Source: an uncultured Alloprevotella sp. (lineage in GTDB: Bacteria; Bacteroidota; Bacteroidia; Bacteroidales; Bacteroidaceae). Taken from it: a stretch of 64,000 bases of DNA. The stretch lies in the NCBI GenBank assembly GCA_944322325.1, contig CALUOQ010000001.1, forward strand, positions 62,001-126,000, written 5' to 3'. Numbering within the stretch: position 1 is the first letter of the stretch; the number at the start of each line of letters is the position of its first letter. Of this stretch, positions 17,295 to 27,568 are shown piece by piece. Under the pieces are notes generated by a model. The model saw only the letters and a list, made by a program, of their open reading frames with translations, was not told the origin of the DNA and ran no database searches. The translations under genes and the position numbers were made by a program.

Positions 17295-18521
17295 CTACAG
17301 GGTGGCGAGACGCTCGACAGCCTCAGCCGTGGCCTCATGCGTATTAAAGGCCGTGAGGCGCACGTAACCCTCGCCGCAAGGACCGAAGCCCACTCCGGGC
17401 GTCGTGACAAGGCCGGCGTCGGCGAGCAGACGGTCGAAGAAAGCCCACGAACCGCAGCCCTCGGGCGTACGGAGCCAGACGTAGGGCGAATCCTCGCCCC
17501 CGTAGGCCTCAAGCCCGGCCCGCGCGGCGCCTTCGCGGAGCAAGCGGGCATTGGCCAGGTAGTAGTCGATGTGCTCGCGCACCTGGCGCTGACCTTCAGG
17601 CGTATAGATGGCTTCGGCGCCACGCTGCGTGATGTAGGAAGCGCCGTTGAACTTTGTACACTGCCGGCGGTTCCACAAGGGGGTGAGCGCCACGTGCCGG
17701 CCGTCGGCTCCGCGCACCTTGAGGCAGCGGGGCACCACCGTATAGCCGCAGCGCACGCCCGTGAAACCGGCCGTCTTCGAGAAACTGCGGAACTCCACGG
17801 CACAGTCGCGGGCACCGTCGATTTCATACACGGAGTGCGGCACATCGTCGTGGCGAACGAAGGCTTCGTAGGCCGCGTCGAAAAGCAGCAACACCTCGTT
17901 CGCCAGCGCATAGTCCACCCATCGCTTCAACTCGTCGCGCGTAAGGGCGACGCCCGTCGGGTTATTGGGCGAGCAGAGGTAGACCACGTCGACGCGCTCG
18001 TCGGGCAGGTCGGGTTTGAAACCGCCCTCGGCCGTACAGGGCAGGTAGACGATGCGGCTCCACCGGCCGTCGGGGCCCAACGTGCCGGCCCGGCCTGCCA
18101 TGACGTTGCTGTCGACGTAGACGGGATAGACGGGGTCGGCCACGGCGATGCGGCAGTCTGCCGAAAGGAGCTCGCCGAAATTCCCAGTGTCGCTCTTGGC
18201 ACCGTCACTGACGAACACCTCGTCCGGCCCGACGTCGAGGCCGCGACGGCGGAAGTCGTGCTCGACGATGGCGTCGATGAGAAAACGATAGCCCTGCTCG
18301 GGGCCATAGCCGTGGAACGTCTCGCTGCGGGCCAGGTCGTCGACGGCACGGTGCATGGCGGCCACGGCGGCCGCGGGCAGAGGCAGCGTCACATCGCCGA
18401 TACCCAGCCGGATGAGCCGCGCCGCGGGATGGGCTTCCTGATACTGCGCCACCCGGTGCGCAATGTCCGAGAAGAGGTAGCTGCCGGGCAGCTCGAGAAA
18501 ATGAGGATTGACGTAGACCAT
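17295..18521 (-). CDS. dapL: LL-diaminopimelate aminotransferase
   Basis: 408 residues, a fold-type I PLP enzyme. The Schiff-base Lys lies in SFSKTAGFTGVRCGY near 250. The N-terminal VNPHFLELPGSYLFSDIA is characteristic of DapL, which converts tetrahydrodipicolinate directly to LL-diaminopimelate with glutamate as amino donor, bypassing acylated intermediates. Three bases separate it from dapF, the next enzyme of lysine and peptidoglycan synthesis. Confidence 0.95.
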   Translation of the reverse strand: MVYVNPHFLELPGSYLFSDIAHRVAQYQEAHPAARLIRLGIGDVTLPLPAAAVAAMHRAVDDLARSETFHGYGPEQGYRFLIDAIVEHDFRRRGLDVGPDEVFVSDGAKSDTGNFGELLSADCRIAVADPVYPVYVDSNVMAGRAGTLGPDGRWSRIVYLPCTAEGGFKPDLPDERVDVVYLCSPNNPTGVALTRDELKRWVDYALANEVLLLFDAAYEAFVRHDDVPHSVYEIDGARDCAVEFRSFSKTAGFTGVRCGYTVVPRCLKVRGADGRHVALTPLWNRRQCTKFNGASYITQRGAEAIYTPEGQRQVREHIDYYLANARLLREGAARAGLEAYGGEDSPYVWLRTPEGCGSWAFFDRLLADAGLVTTPGVGFGPCGEGYVRLTAFNTHEATAEAVERLATL

Positions 18522-18524
18522 ATA

Positions 18525-19349
18525 TTATATAATGTGTATTGTTCCTTCATATACCGTGCGGGCTTCGCCGGTCATATACACGTGACCGTCGTCGGCGCGC
18601 CACTCGATGGTGAGGGGGCCGCCGTCCATCCTGACGGTGATCTGCCGGTCGCAAAGGCCGGCCGCAATGGCAGCCACGGCGGTGGCACAGGCGCCGGTGC
18701 CGCAAGCCAGCGTCGGACCGGAACCCCGCTCCCAGACACGCATACGAATGACGTCACCGTCGACTTGGGCAAACTCCACGTTCGTGCGGCCGGGAAAGCG
18801 CTCGTGGCGTTCGAGCAAAGGCCCCTCGGCGGCCAGGTCGACGAGGGCTACGGCAGGCGTGAAGATGACGAAGTGCGGATTGCCCATCGACACGATGCGC
18901 CCCTCGTAGCGCCCGAAGCTGGTCGATACGGCCGCGTCGCCGGTCAGCAAATCGCCGACCTCGGGCCGCCCCATGTCGACCGTGACGCGGCGCACCGTGC
19001 CGTTCTCGACGTGCAGGCGGAGACGACGGATACCGGACAGCGTTTCGAGCGTCAGGTCGGTCTTGCGGGTCAGGCCATGGTCGTACACGTACTTGCCGAT
19101 GCAGCGACTGGCGTTACCGCACATGCGGGCCTCCGATCCGTCGGCGTTGAAGATGCGCATCCGGAAGTCCGCCACCTCCGACGGGCCGATGAGCACCAGC
19201 CCGTCGCTACCGATGCCCGTATGGGGGCGGCTCCAGCAGACGGCGAGAGCCTCGGGGTTGTCGATGGGGAAGCGCGCCGTGTCAACATAGATATAGTCGT
19301 TGCCGGCACCCTCCATTTTGGTGAAAGCTATCGTGCGTTCCATATTCAT
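18525..19349 (-). CDS. dapF: diaminopimelate epimerase
   Basis: 274 residues. The two catalytic Cys are visible in [10 protein letters not shown] near 77 and ACGTGACAT near 219. Converts LL- to meso-diaminopimelate. It lies 4 nt from asnB and 3 nt from dapL, so the three are one transcription unit. Confidence 0.97.
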   Translation of the reverse strand: MNMERTIAFTKMEGAGNDYIYVDTARFPIDNPEALAVCWSRPHTGIGSDGLVLIGPSEVADFRMRIFNADGSEARMCGNASRCIGKYVYDHGLTRKTDLTLETLSGIRRLRLHVENGTVRRVTVDMGRPEVGDLLTGDAAVSTSFGRYEGRIVSMGNPHFVIFTPAVALVDLAAEGPLLERHERFPGRTNVEFAQVDGDVIRMRVWERGSGPTLACGTGACATAVAAIAAGLCDRQITVRMDGGPLTIEWRADDGHVYMTGEARTVYEGTIHII

Positions 19350-19353
19350 TTCC

Positions 19354-21024
19354 TTAGTTTTGGTAAGCCTCGTGGTGCACGCCCTTCACGGCGCGTCCGC
19401 TCGGTTCGTTCATGTGTCGGAAGGCCTCGTCCCAAGCCAGTGCCTCGGCCGTCGAGCAGGCTACGCTCGGCACGCTGGGCACGCTGCGGGCCGCACTCGC
19501 ACTGGGGAAGTGTTCCTCGAAGATACTGCGGTAGAAATACTCCTCCTTGCAACGCGGCGGATTGACGGGGAAGCGCTCGGCGGCCTCGGCCATCATCCGG
19601 TCGGTGACGACGGACGCGGTCATTTCCTTGAGCGAGTCGATCCACGAATAACCCACGCCGTCGGAGAACTGCTCCTTTTGTCGCCAACAAACGCTGGCCG
19701 GCAACATGTCGGCAAAGGCTTCGCGCACGATACGCTTCTCTATGGTGTTCCCCGGGCACATCTTGGCGGCCGGATTGAGACGCATGGCTACGTCGAGGAA
19801 GTCCTTGTCGAGAAAAGGCACGCGCCCCTCCACGCCCCAGGCGGCCAGGCTCTTGTTGGCGCGCAGGCAGTCGTAAAGATGGAGCTTGGAAAGCTTGCGC
19901 ACGGTCTCCTCGTGGAACGCCCGAGCTGACGGCGCCTTGTGGAAGTAGAGGTAACCGCCGAACACCTCGTCGGCGCCTTCGCCGCTGAGCACCATCTTGA
20001 TGCCCATCGACTTGATGACACGCGCCAGCAAGTACATGGGCGTCGAGGCCCGCACGGTCGTGACGTCATACGTCTCGATGTAGTAAATCACGTCGCGGAT
20101 GGCGTCAAGCCCCTCCTGGATGGTGTAGTTCACCTCGTGATGCACGGTGCCCAGGTGCTGCGCCACTTCGGCCGCTTTCTGTAGGTCGGGTGCGCCCTTC
20201 AGTCCTACGGCGAAGGAGTGGAGCCGCGGCCACCAAGCCTCGGCCTGTCCGTCGGTCTCAACGCGGCGGGAGGCGTAGCGGGCCGCCACGGCCGAAATCA
20301 CAGAGGAGTCCAGCCCGCCCGAGAGGAGCACACCGTAAGGCACGTCGCACATGAGCTGCCGGCGCACGGCGTCCTCCAGCGCGCGGCGCAAGGTGGCGAC
20401 GTCGGCCGCGTTGTCGCTGACGGCGTCATAGCTTTCCCAGTCGCGACGATACCAACGGTGCATCCGCCCCTCACGGCTCCAGTAATAATGGCCGGGAGGG
20501 AAAGGCTCGTACTCGTCGCAGAAGCCTTCCAGCGCCTTAAGCTCGCTGGCGAAGTAAAGACGTCCCTCGCGGTCGTGGCCGACGTAGAGCGGAATGACGC
20601 CAATGGGGTCGCGCGCCAGGAGGAATTCGTCGCGCTCGCTGTCATAGAGGGCAAAGGCAAAGATGCCGCTGAGTTCTTCGAGGAAGTCGATGCCGCGGTC
20701 GCGGTACAGCGCCAGGATGACCTCGCAGTCCGACCCGGTCTGGAAATCGTAGCGCCCGGCATAATGGGCACGGATGTCGCGGTGGTTGTATATCTCACCA
20801 TTCACGGTCAGCACGGTCTTACGGTCGGGCGAATACAGCGGTTGGCCACCCGACTGGGGGTCGACGATAGACAGCCGCTCGTGGGCGAGGATGGCTGAAC
20901 CGCCCACGTAGATGCCACTCCAGTCCGGGCCGCGATGGCGAATGCGACGGGCCATGCTGAGCACTTTTTCACGCAACTCGGGCGTTTGCTCCTGAATGTT
21001 GAAGATTCCGGTAATTCCACACAT
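19354..21024 (-). CDS. asnB: asparagine synthase B (glutamine-hydrolysing)
   Basis: 556 residues from the ATG at 21024. This start is chosen because MCGITGIF places the glutaminase nucleophile as Cys2; a longer open frame to 21321 adds 99 residues that would block it. The glutaminase domain (1-200) is followed by the synthetase domain with the PP-loop LLSGGLDSS near 235. Makes asparagine from aspartate using glutamine nitrogen. 178 nt separate it from gltD. Confidence 0.95.
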   Translation of the reverse strand: MCGITGIFNIQEQTPELREKVLSMARRIRHRGPDWSGIYVGGSAILAHERLSIVDPQSGGQPLYSPDRKTVLTVNGEIYNHRDIRAHYAGRYDFQTGSDCEVILALYRDRGIDFLEELSGIFAFALYDSERDEFLLARDPIGVIPLYVGHDREGRLYFASELKALEGFCDEYEPFPPGHYYWSREGRMHRWYRRDWESYDAVSDNAADVATLRRALEDAVRRQLMCDVPYGVLLSGGLDSSVISAVAARYASRRVETDGQAEAWWPRLHSFAVGLKGAPDLQKAAEVAQHLGTVHHEVNYTIQEGLDAIRDVIYYIETYDVTTVRASTPMYLLARVIKSMGIKMVLSGEGADEVFGGYLYFHKAPSARAFHEETVRKLSKLHLYDCLRANKSLAAWGVEGRVPFLDKDFLDVAMRLNPAAKMCPGNTIEKRIVREAFADMLPASVCWRQKEQFSDGVGYSWIDSLKEMTASVVTDRMMAEAAERFPVNPPRCKEEYFYRSIFEEHFPSASAARSVPSVPSVACSTAEALAWDEAFRHMNEPSGRAVKGVHHEAYQN

Positions 21025-21202
21025 AGTAGTATTGGTTTTTAATCTGTTAATCGTTTCTGATTGTAGTATTGCTTTTGTTATACCAAGGGCAACCAGTAGC
21101 GCTCCGGCCACTGCTTCTGGATGGCCCCCCGCGGCTGTACGACTGTTTTCTTGGGCAGCACGTTTTTTCTTCGGCTGGCGAAAAAAATCCAAGCAAAGCA
21201 CA

Positions 21203-22552
21203 TCATGCGTCGAGGGCTTTAAGGAAACGGTCGACTTCAGCAGCCACACGGCGTCCGTCAGCCAGCGCCCGGACCACGAGGCTGGGGCCCATAACGGCGT
21301 CACCGGCGCGGAACACACCACGAGGCAACGGCTCTTGTTCGGGCCGGAGAAAGCCGAGAGCCAGTAGTACCATGTCGGTCTCGATGACCTCCACGCGCCC
21401 GGTTGGCTTCATCACGGGGCGCTGGCCCGGCACAGCGGCCTCCCATTCCACCTCTTCGACCTCGACGCCGCTCACTCGCCCGTCGTCGACCAGGAAGCGG
21501 CGCGAGGCGAGGCTCCAACGACGACGGCAGCCCTCCTCATGACTGCTCGTCGTCTTCAGTACAGCGGGCCACTGGGGCCACGGCGTAGCGGAGTTCTTCC
21601 CTACGGGTGGTTGAGGCATGATTTCGATTTGCTCCACGCTGCGGGCACCCTGCCGAATGCTGGTCCCGACACAGTCGGAACCCGTGTCGCCGCCCCCGAT
21701 GACCAACACCCGGCGACCTCGTGCCGACACACGGTCTGCCGGGTCTATGAGATCGCCGTCGAGCAGGGCGTTCTGCTGCGCCAGTTGCTCGAGAGCAAAG
21801 TAAATACCTGCCGCCTCACGGCCGGGCAGGGGGAGGTCGCGCGGCGCGGGCGTACCGGTGCAGAGCACCCAAGCGTCAAACTCTTCAGGGAGCTGCTGCG
21901 GACAGACCTCAACGCCCATTTCGAAGTGCACCCCCTCGGCCTCGAGCAGACGGACGCGGCGGTCGATAACGGACTTGTCGAGCTTGAAGTTCGGAATGCC
22001 GTAGCGCAACAAGCCACCGGGACGTCGCTGACGGTCGAACACCGTGACCGTATGGCCCAGCGCGTTGAGCCGACAGGCGACGGAAAGTCCCGCAGGTCCC
22101 GAACCGACGACAGCCACACGACGCCCCGTGCGTCGCGGATTGCGCGGTACGACATATCCTTCGCGAAAAGCGGCCTCGGCAAGGGCCAGCTCGTTCTCAC
22201 GCACGGTGACCGGTGCATCGAACGTCAGGCGCAGCACGCACGCCTTCTCGCACAGGGCCGGACAGACACGGCCGGTGAATTCGGGGAAATCATTGGTCTC
22301 GGCGAGCAACTCGTAGGCCTCGCGCCAACGACCCTGCCAAAGGGCGTCCTGAAACTCGGGCGGCTTGTTGCCCAGCGGGCAGGCCCAATGACAGAATGGC
22401 ACGCCGCAATCCATGCAGCGTGAGGCCTGCTCCTTGCGGTCGTGGCTGCTGAGAGTCTGCTCGACCTGACTGTAATCCTTAATCCGCTCGTAAACGGGGC
22501 GATAGCCGGCTTCCTTGCGCGGCACAGTGAGAAATGCTTTCGGGTTTCCCAT
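21203..22552 (-). CDS. gltD: glutamate synthase small subunit
   Basis: 449 residues. Two [4Fe-4S] cysteine groups lie in the N-terminal domain (CMDCGVPFCHWACP near 42-55 and CPALCEKACVL near 96). A FAD-binding VVGSGPAGLS near 150 and an NADPH-binding VIGGGDTGSDCVG near 287 follow. Passes electrons from NADPH to GltB. 28 nt after gltB. Its last 250 residues are homologous to the C-terminal half of the fusion at 48226-50505. Confidence 0.95.
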   Translation of the reverse strand: MGNPKAFLTVPRKEAGYRPVYERIKDYSQVEQTLSSHDRKEQASRCMDCGVPFCHWACPLGNKPPEFQDALWQGRWREAYELLAETNDFPEFTGRVCPALCEKACVLRLTFDAPVTVRENELALAEAAFREGYVVPRNPRRTGRRVAVVGSGPAGLSVACRLNALGHTVTVFDRQRRPGGLLRYGIPNFKLDKSVIDRRVRLLEAEGVHFEMGVEVCPQQLPEEFDAWVLCTGTPAPRDLPLPGREAAGIYFALEQLAQQNALLDGDLIDPADRVSARGRRVLVIGGGDTGSDCVGTSIRQGARSVEQIEIMPQPPVGKNSATPWPQWPAVLKTTSSHEEGCRRRWSLASRRFLVDDGRVSGVEVEEVEWEAAVPGQRPVMKPTGRVEVIETDMVLLALGFLRPEQEPLPRGVFRAGDAVMGPSLVVRALADGRRVAAEVDRFLKALDA

Positions 22553-22580
22553 ATCCTTTTTTCTGATTGTACGTTATACT

Positions 22581-25500
22581 TTATGCGTCGTCGCGGACCG
22601 TGTCAGCCATGCGGCGCTCGAGGCGCTGCATCTGCTGCGCGTGCATCACTCTCATATACTCCACCGGAACGACCTGTATGAACTCGCCGACGTGGCGTTC
22701 CCAATCCTCGAGCAATTGCTCCGCCCGTGACGAACCCGTATAACGGTAGTGCTGGCGAACCAGGGCGTAGAGCTCGCGGCGCGCTGTGATGTCCTCCAAC
22801 AGGGACAACTCGACCATCTCCATGTTACAACACTCGTCGAAACGGCCGGCGGGGTCCCAGACGTATGCGATGCCACCCGACATACCAGCGGCGAAGTTGC
22901 GTCCCGTGGGACCGAGCACCACAACGCGACCACCTGTCATGTATTCGCAGCAGTGGTCGCCCACGCCCTCGACAACAGCCACGGCGCCCGAATTGCGTAC
23001 AGCGAAACGTTCACCGGCCTGACCGCAAAGATAGACCTCGCCCGCAGTGGCGCCATAGAGGAGCGTGTTGCCGGCAATGACGTTGTCGCCAGGCACAAAG
23101 GTGCTGCCCGCCGGAGGGACGACGACAATCCGTCCGCCCGAAAGGCCCTTGCCCAAATAGTCGTTGGCCTCACCTTCAAGGCGCAGGCTGACGCCCTCTG
23201 TCAGGAAAGCACCGAACGACTGACCCGCCGACCCGGTAAACGTTACGTCCACACGACGCGGAACCCCTGCGCCACCAGCCAGCCGGCGCGTCAGTTCACC
23301 CGACAGAAAAGCACCGACGGAACGATCGGTATTACGGACAGGGAGGACCATCGAAAGGCTCTGCTGTCCCGGCGCTGCGTCAAGGGCACGCAGAACCTCG
23401 GCATCCCGCACGCCCGAGAAGTCAAGCGGACGCGAAGCAGCGAAGCGAAGATCACCGTCTTTGCCGACACGGGCCAGCAGGCGGTCAAACGAGAGAAGGG
23501 CGTGTTTGGGTTGCCCCGTGGCCGGTCGGCGAAGGATTAGTTCAGTGTGCCCGACGATATCGTCCAACCGCTCGGCGCCCAGTTCGGCGAGCAGTTCGCG
23601 CACCTCCTGGGCCAGGAAGCGAAAATAGTTCACCAAGTACTCACTACGTCCGAGAAAATGACGGCGAAGGGCGGGGTCCTGCGTAGCGACACCAACGGGG
23701 CACGTGTTCTGCGAGCACTTGCGCATCATGACACAGCCCATGACAACGAGAGCCGCCGTGGCAAAGCCGAATTCCTCGGCGCCGAGCAGGGCCATGAGCA
23801 CGACGTCGCGCCCCGTCTTCAACTGACCGTCGACCTGGAGCTTCACCCGTCCGCGCAAGCCGTTGAGTACGAGTGTCTGCTGCGCCTCACTCAGCCCCAA
23901 CTCGGGCGCACTGCCGGCGTAGCGTACCGACGAAGCAGGCGAAGCACCGGTGCCACCCTCCGCACCGGAGATGACTACAATATCGGCTCCGGCCTTGGCC
24001 ACACCGGCCACGACGGTGCCCACGCCATGCTCGGCGACGAGCTTCACGCTCACCTTGGCACGCGGATTGACATTCCTCAAGTCGAAAATGAGCTGGGCGA
24101 GGTCCTCGATAGAATATATATCGTGATGAGGCGGTGGAGAGATGAGAGAAATGCCAGGCGTCGAGTGACGCATACGGGCGATGACCTCATCGACCTTGAA
24201 GCCGGGCAGCTGACCGCCCTCGCCGGGCTTGGCGCCCTGGGCTATCTTGATTTGTATCTCGTCAGCGTCGACCAGATAGGCCGTCGTCACACCAAAGCGC
24301 CCCGAAGCCACCTGCTTGACAGCACTGCGCCGCGACGTACCGAAACGGGTAGCATCCTCCCCACCCTCACCGGTGTTGCTGCGACCATGGAGGGCGTTCA
24401 TGGCGAGCGCAATGGCCTCGTGAGCTTCCTGACTGATAGCCCCGAACGACATGGCGCCGGTCACGAAACGACGGACAAGGCTATCGACCGACTCTACACG
24501 CTCCAAGGGGATGGGCCGACGGCGAAAATCGAAAAAGTCACGCAGGAATATGGGTTGCTCGCGACCGTCGACGTGAAGTGTGAACTCCTTGAACACCTTG
24601 TAACTGCCCGTACGCGTCGAGAGCTGGAGCAGGCGGATGGCATCAGGGTCCCAGGCATGAACCTCGCCGTCCTTGCGATAAGCATATAAACCATTAGCAG
24701 GCAGGAGGCTACTTCCGAACTCCTCAGTGTCATAACCCGAAGCGTGAAGCGCGACGGCATCGCGCGCAATCTCGTCGAACCCTACCCCACCGACGGGTGA
24801 AGGCAGTCCGCCCATGTAACAACGACTGATCTCCTCGCCCAGACCGATGGCCTCAAAAATGCGGGCGCCACGATAGGAACGGAGCGTGCTGATGCCCATC
24901 TTGCTCATGATTTTCAACAATCCCTTGCAGAGTGCCCGGACGTAGTTGCGCTCGGCCGTGGCGTAATCGAGCTGCAACTCCTGCCGGCTAACCATGCGGT
25001 CGAGCAGAGCGAAAGCCATGTAAGGATTTATCGCGCTGGCACCGAAACCCAGCAGCAGGGCAGCGTGCATCACTTCGCGCGCATCACCGCACTCCGCAAT
25101 GAGGGCCGTCCGGGAACGCTTGCCGACACGGATGAGGTGCTGGTGAACAGCCGAAACGGCCAGCAGCGACGGGATAGCGACATGCGTTGAATCGACGTCG
25201 CGGTCGGACAGGACGATATAACTGCCGCCGTCGTCGACCGCTGCCTCGGCCTGCCGGCACAGCCGGTCGAGCGCCTCGCGCAACCCTTCGCCTCCCCGTT
25301 CGCGCTCAAAAAGCATGGACAGACGTACCGCTGTGAATCCCTTGTATCGGATATGGCAGAGCACATCGAGCTGGCGATTATTCAGCACGGGATGAGGCAG
25401 GCGCACCATCTTGGCGTGAGACTCGTCGGGCACAAGGAGCTGGCCGTCGACCCGGCCGATATATTCGGTCAACGACATGACAAGGCGTTCGCGGATAGGA

Positions 25501-27140
25501 TCGATGGGCGGATTGGTCACTTGTGCGAACTGCTGGCGGAAGTAGTTGAAAAACAACTGCGGCCGCGCCGAGAGCACGGCCAGCGGTGTGTCGTTGCCCA
25601 TGGCCGTTACAGGTTCGGCAGCCTGTTGCGCCATCGGACGCAGCACCCGCCCGACGTCCTCACGAGCATAGCCGAAGGCCCGCAACTTGCGATCGGCATC
25701 ATCCACCTGCTGCGTAACCTGACGGCCGCTGTGCAGCTTGTCAAGTTCGAGTCGGTTGCCCTCAAGCCAAGCCCGATATGGATAAGCCTCGGCAAGTTGG
25801 CGCTTCAGCTCATCGTCGCGGTAAATGCGGCCCTCCTGCGTATCGACCATGAAAAGCTTTCCGGGCTGTAGGCGTCCTTTTTCGCAAACATGGACGGGGT
25901 CGACGTCGATCACACCGGCTTCGCTGGCCAGCACGACAAGGCCGTCATCCGTCACAAAATAACGGGCGGGACGCAGGCCATTGCGATCGAGCATACCACC
26001 TGCATAACGACCGTCGCTGAACAGCAAGGCCGCCGGACCGTCCCAAGGCTCGACGAGAATAGAGTGGTACTCATAAAAGGCTTTCAGCGCGTCACTAATC
26101 GGATTCTTCGCGTCAAAGGATTCGGGCACCAACATGGCCATCGCATGGGGTAGCGACAAACCGCTACGCACCAAGAACTCGAGCGCATTGTCGAGCGAAG
26201 CACTGTCGCTCATGCCGGGCTGGACAATCGGAGCAAAGTCACGGGCATCGCCCAACGCCGGTGACGAAAGCACGGACTCACGGGCTGTCAGCCAGCCCCG
26301 GTTGCCGCGAATCGTATTGATTTCGCCGTTGTGCGCAAGAAGACGGAAAGGCTGAGCCAACGCCCATGCGGGAAAAGTGTTCGTACTGAAACGCGAATGT
26401 ACCAATGCCAGTCCGCTCGTAAAGTACGGCTGGCGCAAGTCGAGGAAGTAATCACCGAGCTGCACGGAGGACAACATGCCTTTATAGATAAGCGTACGCG
26501 TGGAAAGGGACACGACGTAGAAATCCGAAAGCCCCGTCACCTCCATACATTCGACGCGCCGCTCGATATGCTTGCGAAGCCGGAAAAGCCGACGTTCGGC
26601 TTCATCGCCCTCACCGAAGCCGGTCACGAAAATCTGCTTAATGGCCGGCTCAGTGGCCTGTGCGACAGCACCAAGCACCTCGCTCCGGACCGGCACATCG
26701 CGAACCGCCAGCCACTCACCACCCAACCGCTCGGTCTCCTCGCGCATGGCGGCAAGCAATACCTGCTGGGCCCCGACCTCCTTGGGCAGGAATACAAGAC
26801 CGGTACCATAATGTCCCTTCTCGGGCACGGCAATACCTTGCAACAAAATAAACTCATGAGGAATCTGAACCAAGATTCCCGCACCGTCGCCCGTGCGATT
26901 ATCGGCCCCTTCGGCGCCGCGATGGCGCATGTGGGCAAGCACCGTTAACGCCTGTTCTACCAGCGAATGACTTTTCTCCCCATGCAAATGGGCCAACATG
27001 CCGACGCCACACGCATCGTGCTCGTTACTTGCATTGTATAGCCCCACGTCTTGACAACCAAGACCGATGGAACAATCAATCATTTTACCGCTAAAAACAG
27101 GCTTGTCGTTACTTTTTATCATCATCACAAAACTTATCAC
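22581..27140 (-). CDS. gltB: glutamate synthase large subunit
   Basis: 1519 residues. The glutaminase nucleophile is Cys44 in DACGVGML, normally exposed by removal of a short propeptide. The central FMN domain has PPHHDIYSIEDL; the [3Fe-4S] cysteines lie in CVMMRKCSQNTCPVG near 1130; a C-terminal glutamate synthase beta-helix ends the protein. Converts glutamine plus 2-oxoglutarate to two glutamates. The promoter at 27155-27186 suggests the start may be M6 or M7 (27125/27122) rather than 27140. Head gene of the nitrogen operon. Confidence 0.96.
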   Translation of the reverse strand: MISFVMMIKSNDKPVFSGKMIDCSIGLGCQDVGLYNASNEHDACGVGMLAHLHGEKSHSLVEQALTVLAHMRHRGAEGADNRTGDGAGILVQIPHEFILLQGIAVPEKGHYGTGLVFLPKEVGAQQVLLAAMREETERLGGEWLAVRDVPVRSEVLGAVAQATEPAIKQIFVTGFGEGDEAERRLFRLRKHIERRVECMEVTGLSDFYVVSLSTRTLIYKGMLSSVQLGDYFLDLRQPYFTSGLALVHSRFSTNTFPAWALAQPFRLLAHNGEINTIRGNRGWLTARESVLSSPALGDARDFAPIVQPGMSDSASLDNALEFLVRSGLSLPHAMAMLVPESFDAKNPISDALKAFYEYHSILVEPWDGPAALLFSDGRYAGGMLDRNGLRPARYFVTDDGLVVLASEAGVIDVDPVHVCEKGRLQPGKLFMVDTQEGRIYRDDELKRQLAEAYPYRAWLEGNRLELDKLHSGRQVTQQVDDADRKLRAFGYAREDVGRVLRPMAQQAAEPVTAMGNDTPLAVLSARPQLFFNYFRQQFAQVTNPPIDPIRERLVMSLTEYIGRVDGQLLVPDESHAKMVRLPHPVLNNRQLDVLCHIRYKGFTAVRLSMLFERERGGEGLREALDRLCRQAEAAVDDGGSYIVLSDRDVDSTHVAIPSLLAVSAVHQHLIRVGKRSRTALIAECGDAREVMHAALLLGFGASAINPYMAFALLDRMVSRQELQLDYATAERNYVRALCKGLLKIMSKMGISTLRSYRGARIFEAIGLGEEISRCYMGGLPSPVGGVGFDEIARDAVALHASGYDTEEFGSSLLPANGLYAYRKDGEVHAWDPDAIRLLQLSTRTGSYKVFKEFTLHVDGREQPIFLRDFFDFRRRPIPLERVESVDSLVRRFVTGAMSFGAISQEAHEAIALAMNALHGRSNTGEGGEDATRFGTSRRSAVKQVASGRFGVTTAYLVDADEIQIKIAQGAKPGEGGQLPGFKVDEVIARMRHSTPGISLISPPPHHDIYSIEDLAQLIFDLRNVNPRAKVSVKLVAEHGVGTVVAGVAKAGADIVVISGAEGGTGASPASSVRYAGSAPELGLSEAQQTLVLNGLRGRVKLQVDGQLKTGRDVVLMALLGAEEFGFATAALVVMGCVMMRKCSQNTCPVGVATQDPALRRHFLGRSEYLVNYFRFLAQEVRELLAELGAERLDDIVGHTELILRRPATGQPKHALLSFDRLLARVGKDGDLRFAASRPLDFSGVRDAEVLRALDAAPGQQSLSMVLPVRNTDRSVGAFLSGELTRRLAGGAGVPRRVDVTFTGSAGQSFGAFLTEGVSLRLEGEANDYLGKGLSGGRIVVVPPAGSTFVPGDNVIAGNTLLYGATAGEVYLCGQAGERFAVRNSGAVAVVEGVGDHCCEYMTGGRVVVLGPTGRNFAAGMSGGIAYVWDPAGRFDECCNMEMVELSLLEDITARRELYALVRQHYRYTGSSRAEQLLEDWERHVGEFIQVVPVEYMRVMHAQQMQRLERRMADTVRDDA

Positions 27141-27154
27141 TCGTATTTTGACGG

Positions 27155-27186
27155 CAAAATTAGAGACTTCATTTCATTTAGACAAA
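27155..27186 (-). promoter_or_regulatory. promoter of the gltB-glnN nitrogen operon
   Basis: Minus strand TTTG (27183-27186), 20 bp spacer, TAATTTTG (27155-27162): full consensus. Transcription would start near 27149. The rest of the gap to 27504 is A/T-rich and holds no recognisable gene. Confidence 0.75.
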
Positions 27187-27504
27187 CATAACGAGTAAAA
27201 AGTTTGCAATTATCTTGATTTTTCAAAAAACAACGATACAAACGCACAGACAACCAATCTAAATAAGTACATTTATCAAAATAAAAGCAGAAAACTCAAT
27301 CAATACGACCACCTCATCACTCACAAAAAAACGTACTTTCATCCGAAACTCTTTACTTACGTCGGGAATCCCTTATTCACCGTCGACGATGTTCAACGAA
27401 GCGAAATTCTTGCGCCGGACAAACCTTCTCATCATTACACATCACGCGGAAAAAAGAGTTTACCGTAAAAGAATCCAAAAGACGGTCAAAAAAGGAAGGA
27501 ATAC

Positions 27505-27536
27505 ATTGGCCGTTACGGTCAGATTTTTTAATTTTG
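27505..27536 (+). promoter_or_regulatory. promoter of the M23 peptidase gene
   Basis: ATTG (27505-27508), 20 bp spacer, TAATTTTG (27529-27536), then the ATG at 27569, giving a leader of about 25 nt. One mismatch in the -33 element. Confidence 0.65.
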
Positions 27537-27568
27537 CACCGTTCAGTTCAAAAAACAAAACTTTCAAA

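Noticed and set aside
17337-19565. 742-codon plus-strand frame opposite dapL, dapF and the end of asnB
   Set aside because: It crosses three conserved genes on the other strand and has no motif of its own.
21025-21321. 99-residue N-terminal extension of asparagine synthase
   Set aside because: It would bury the nucleophile Cys2 and does not resemble any family sequence; the ATG at 21024 is the start.
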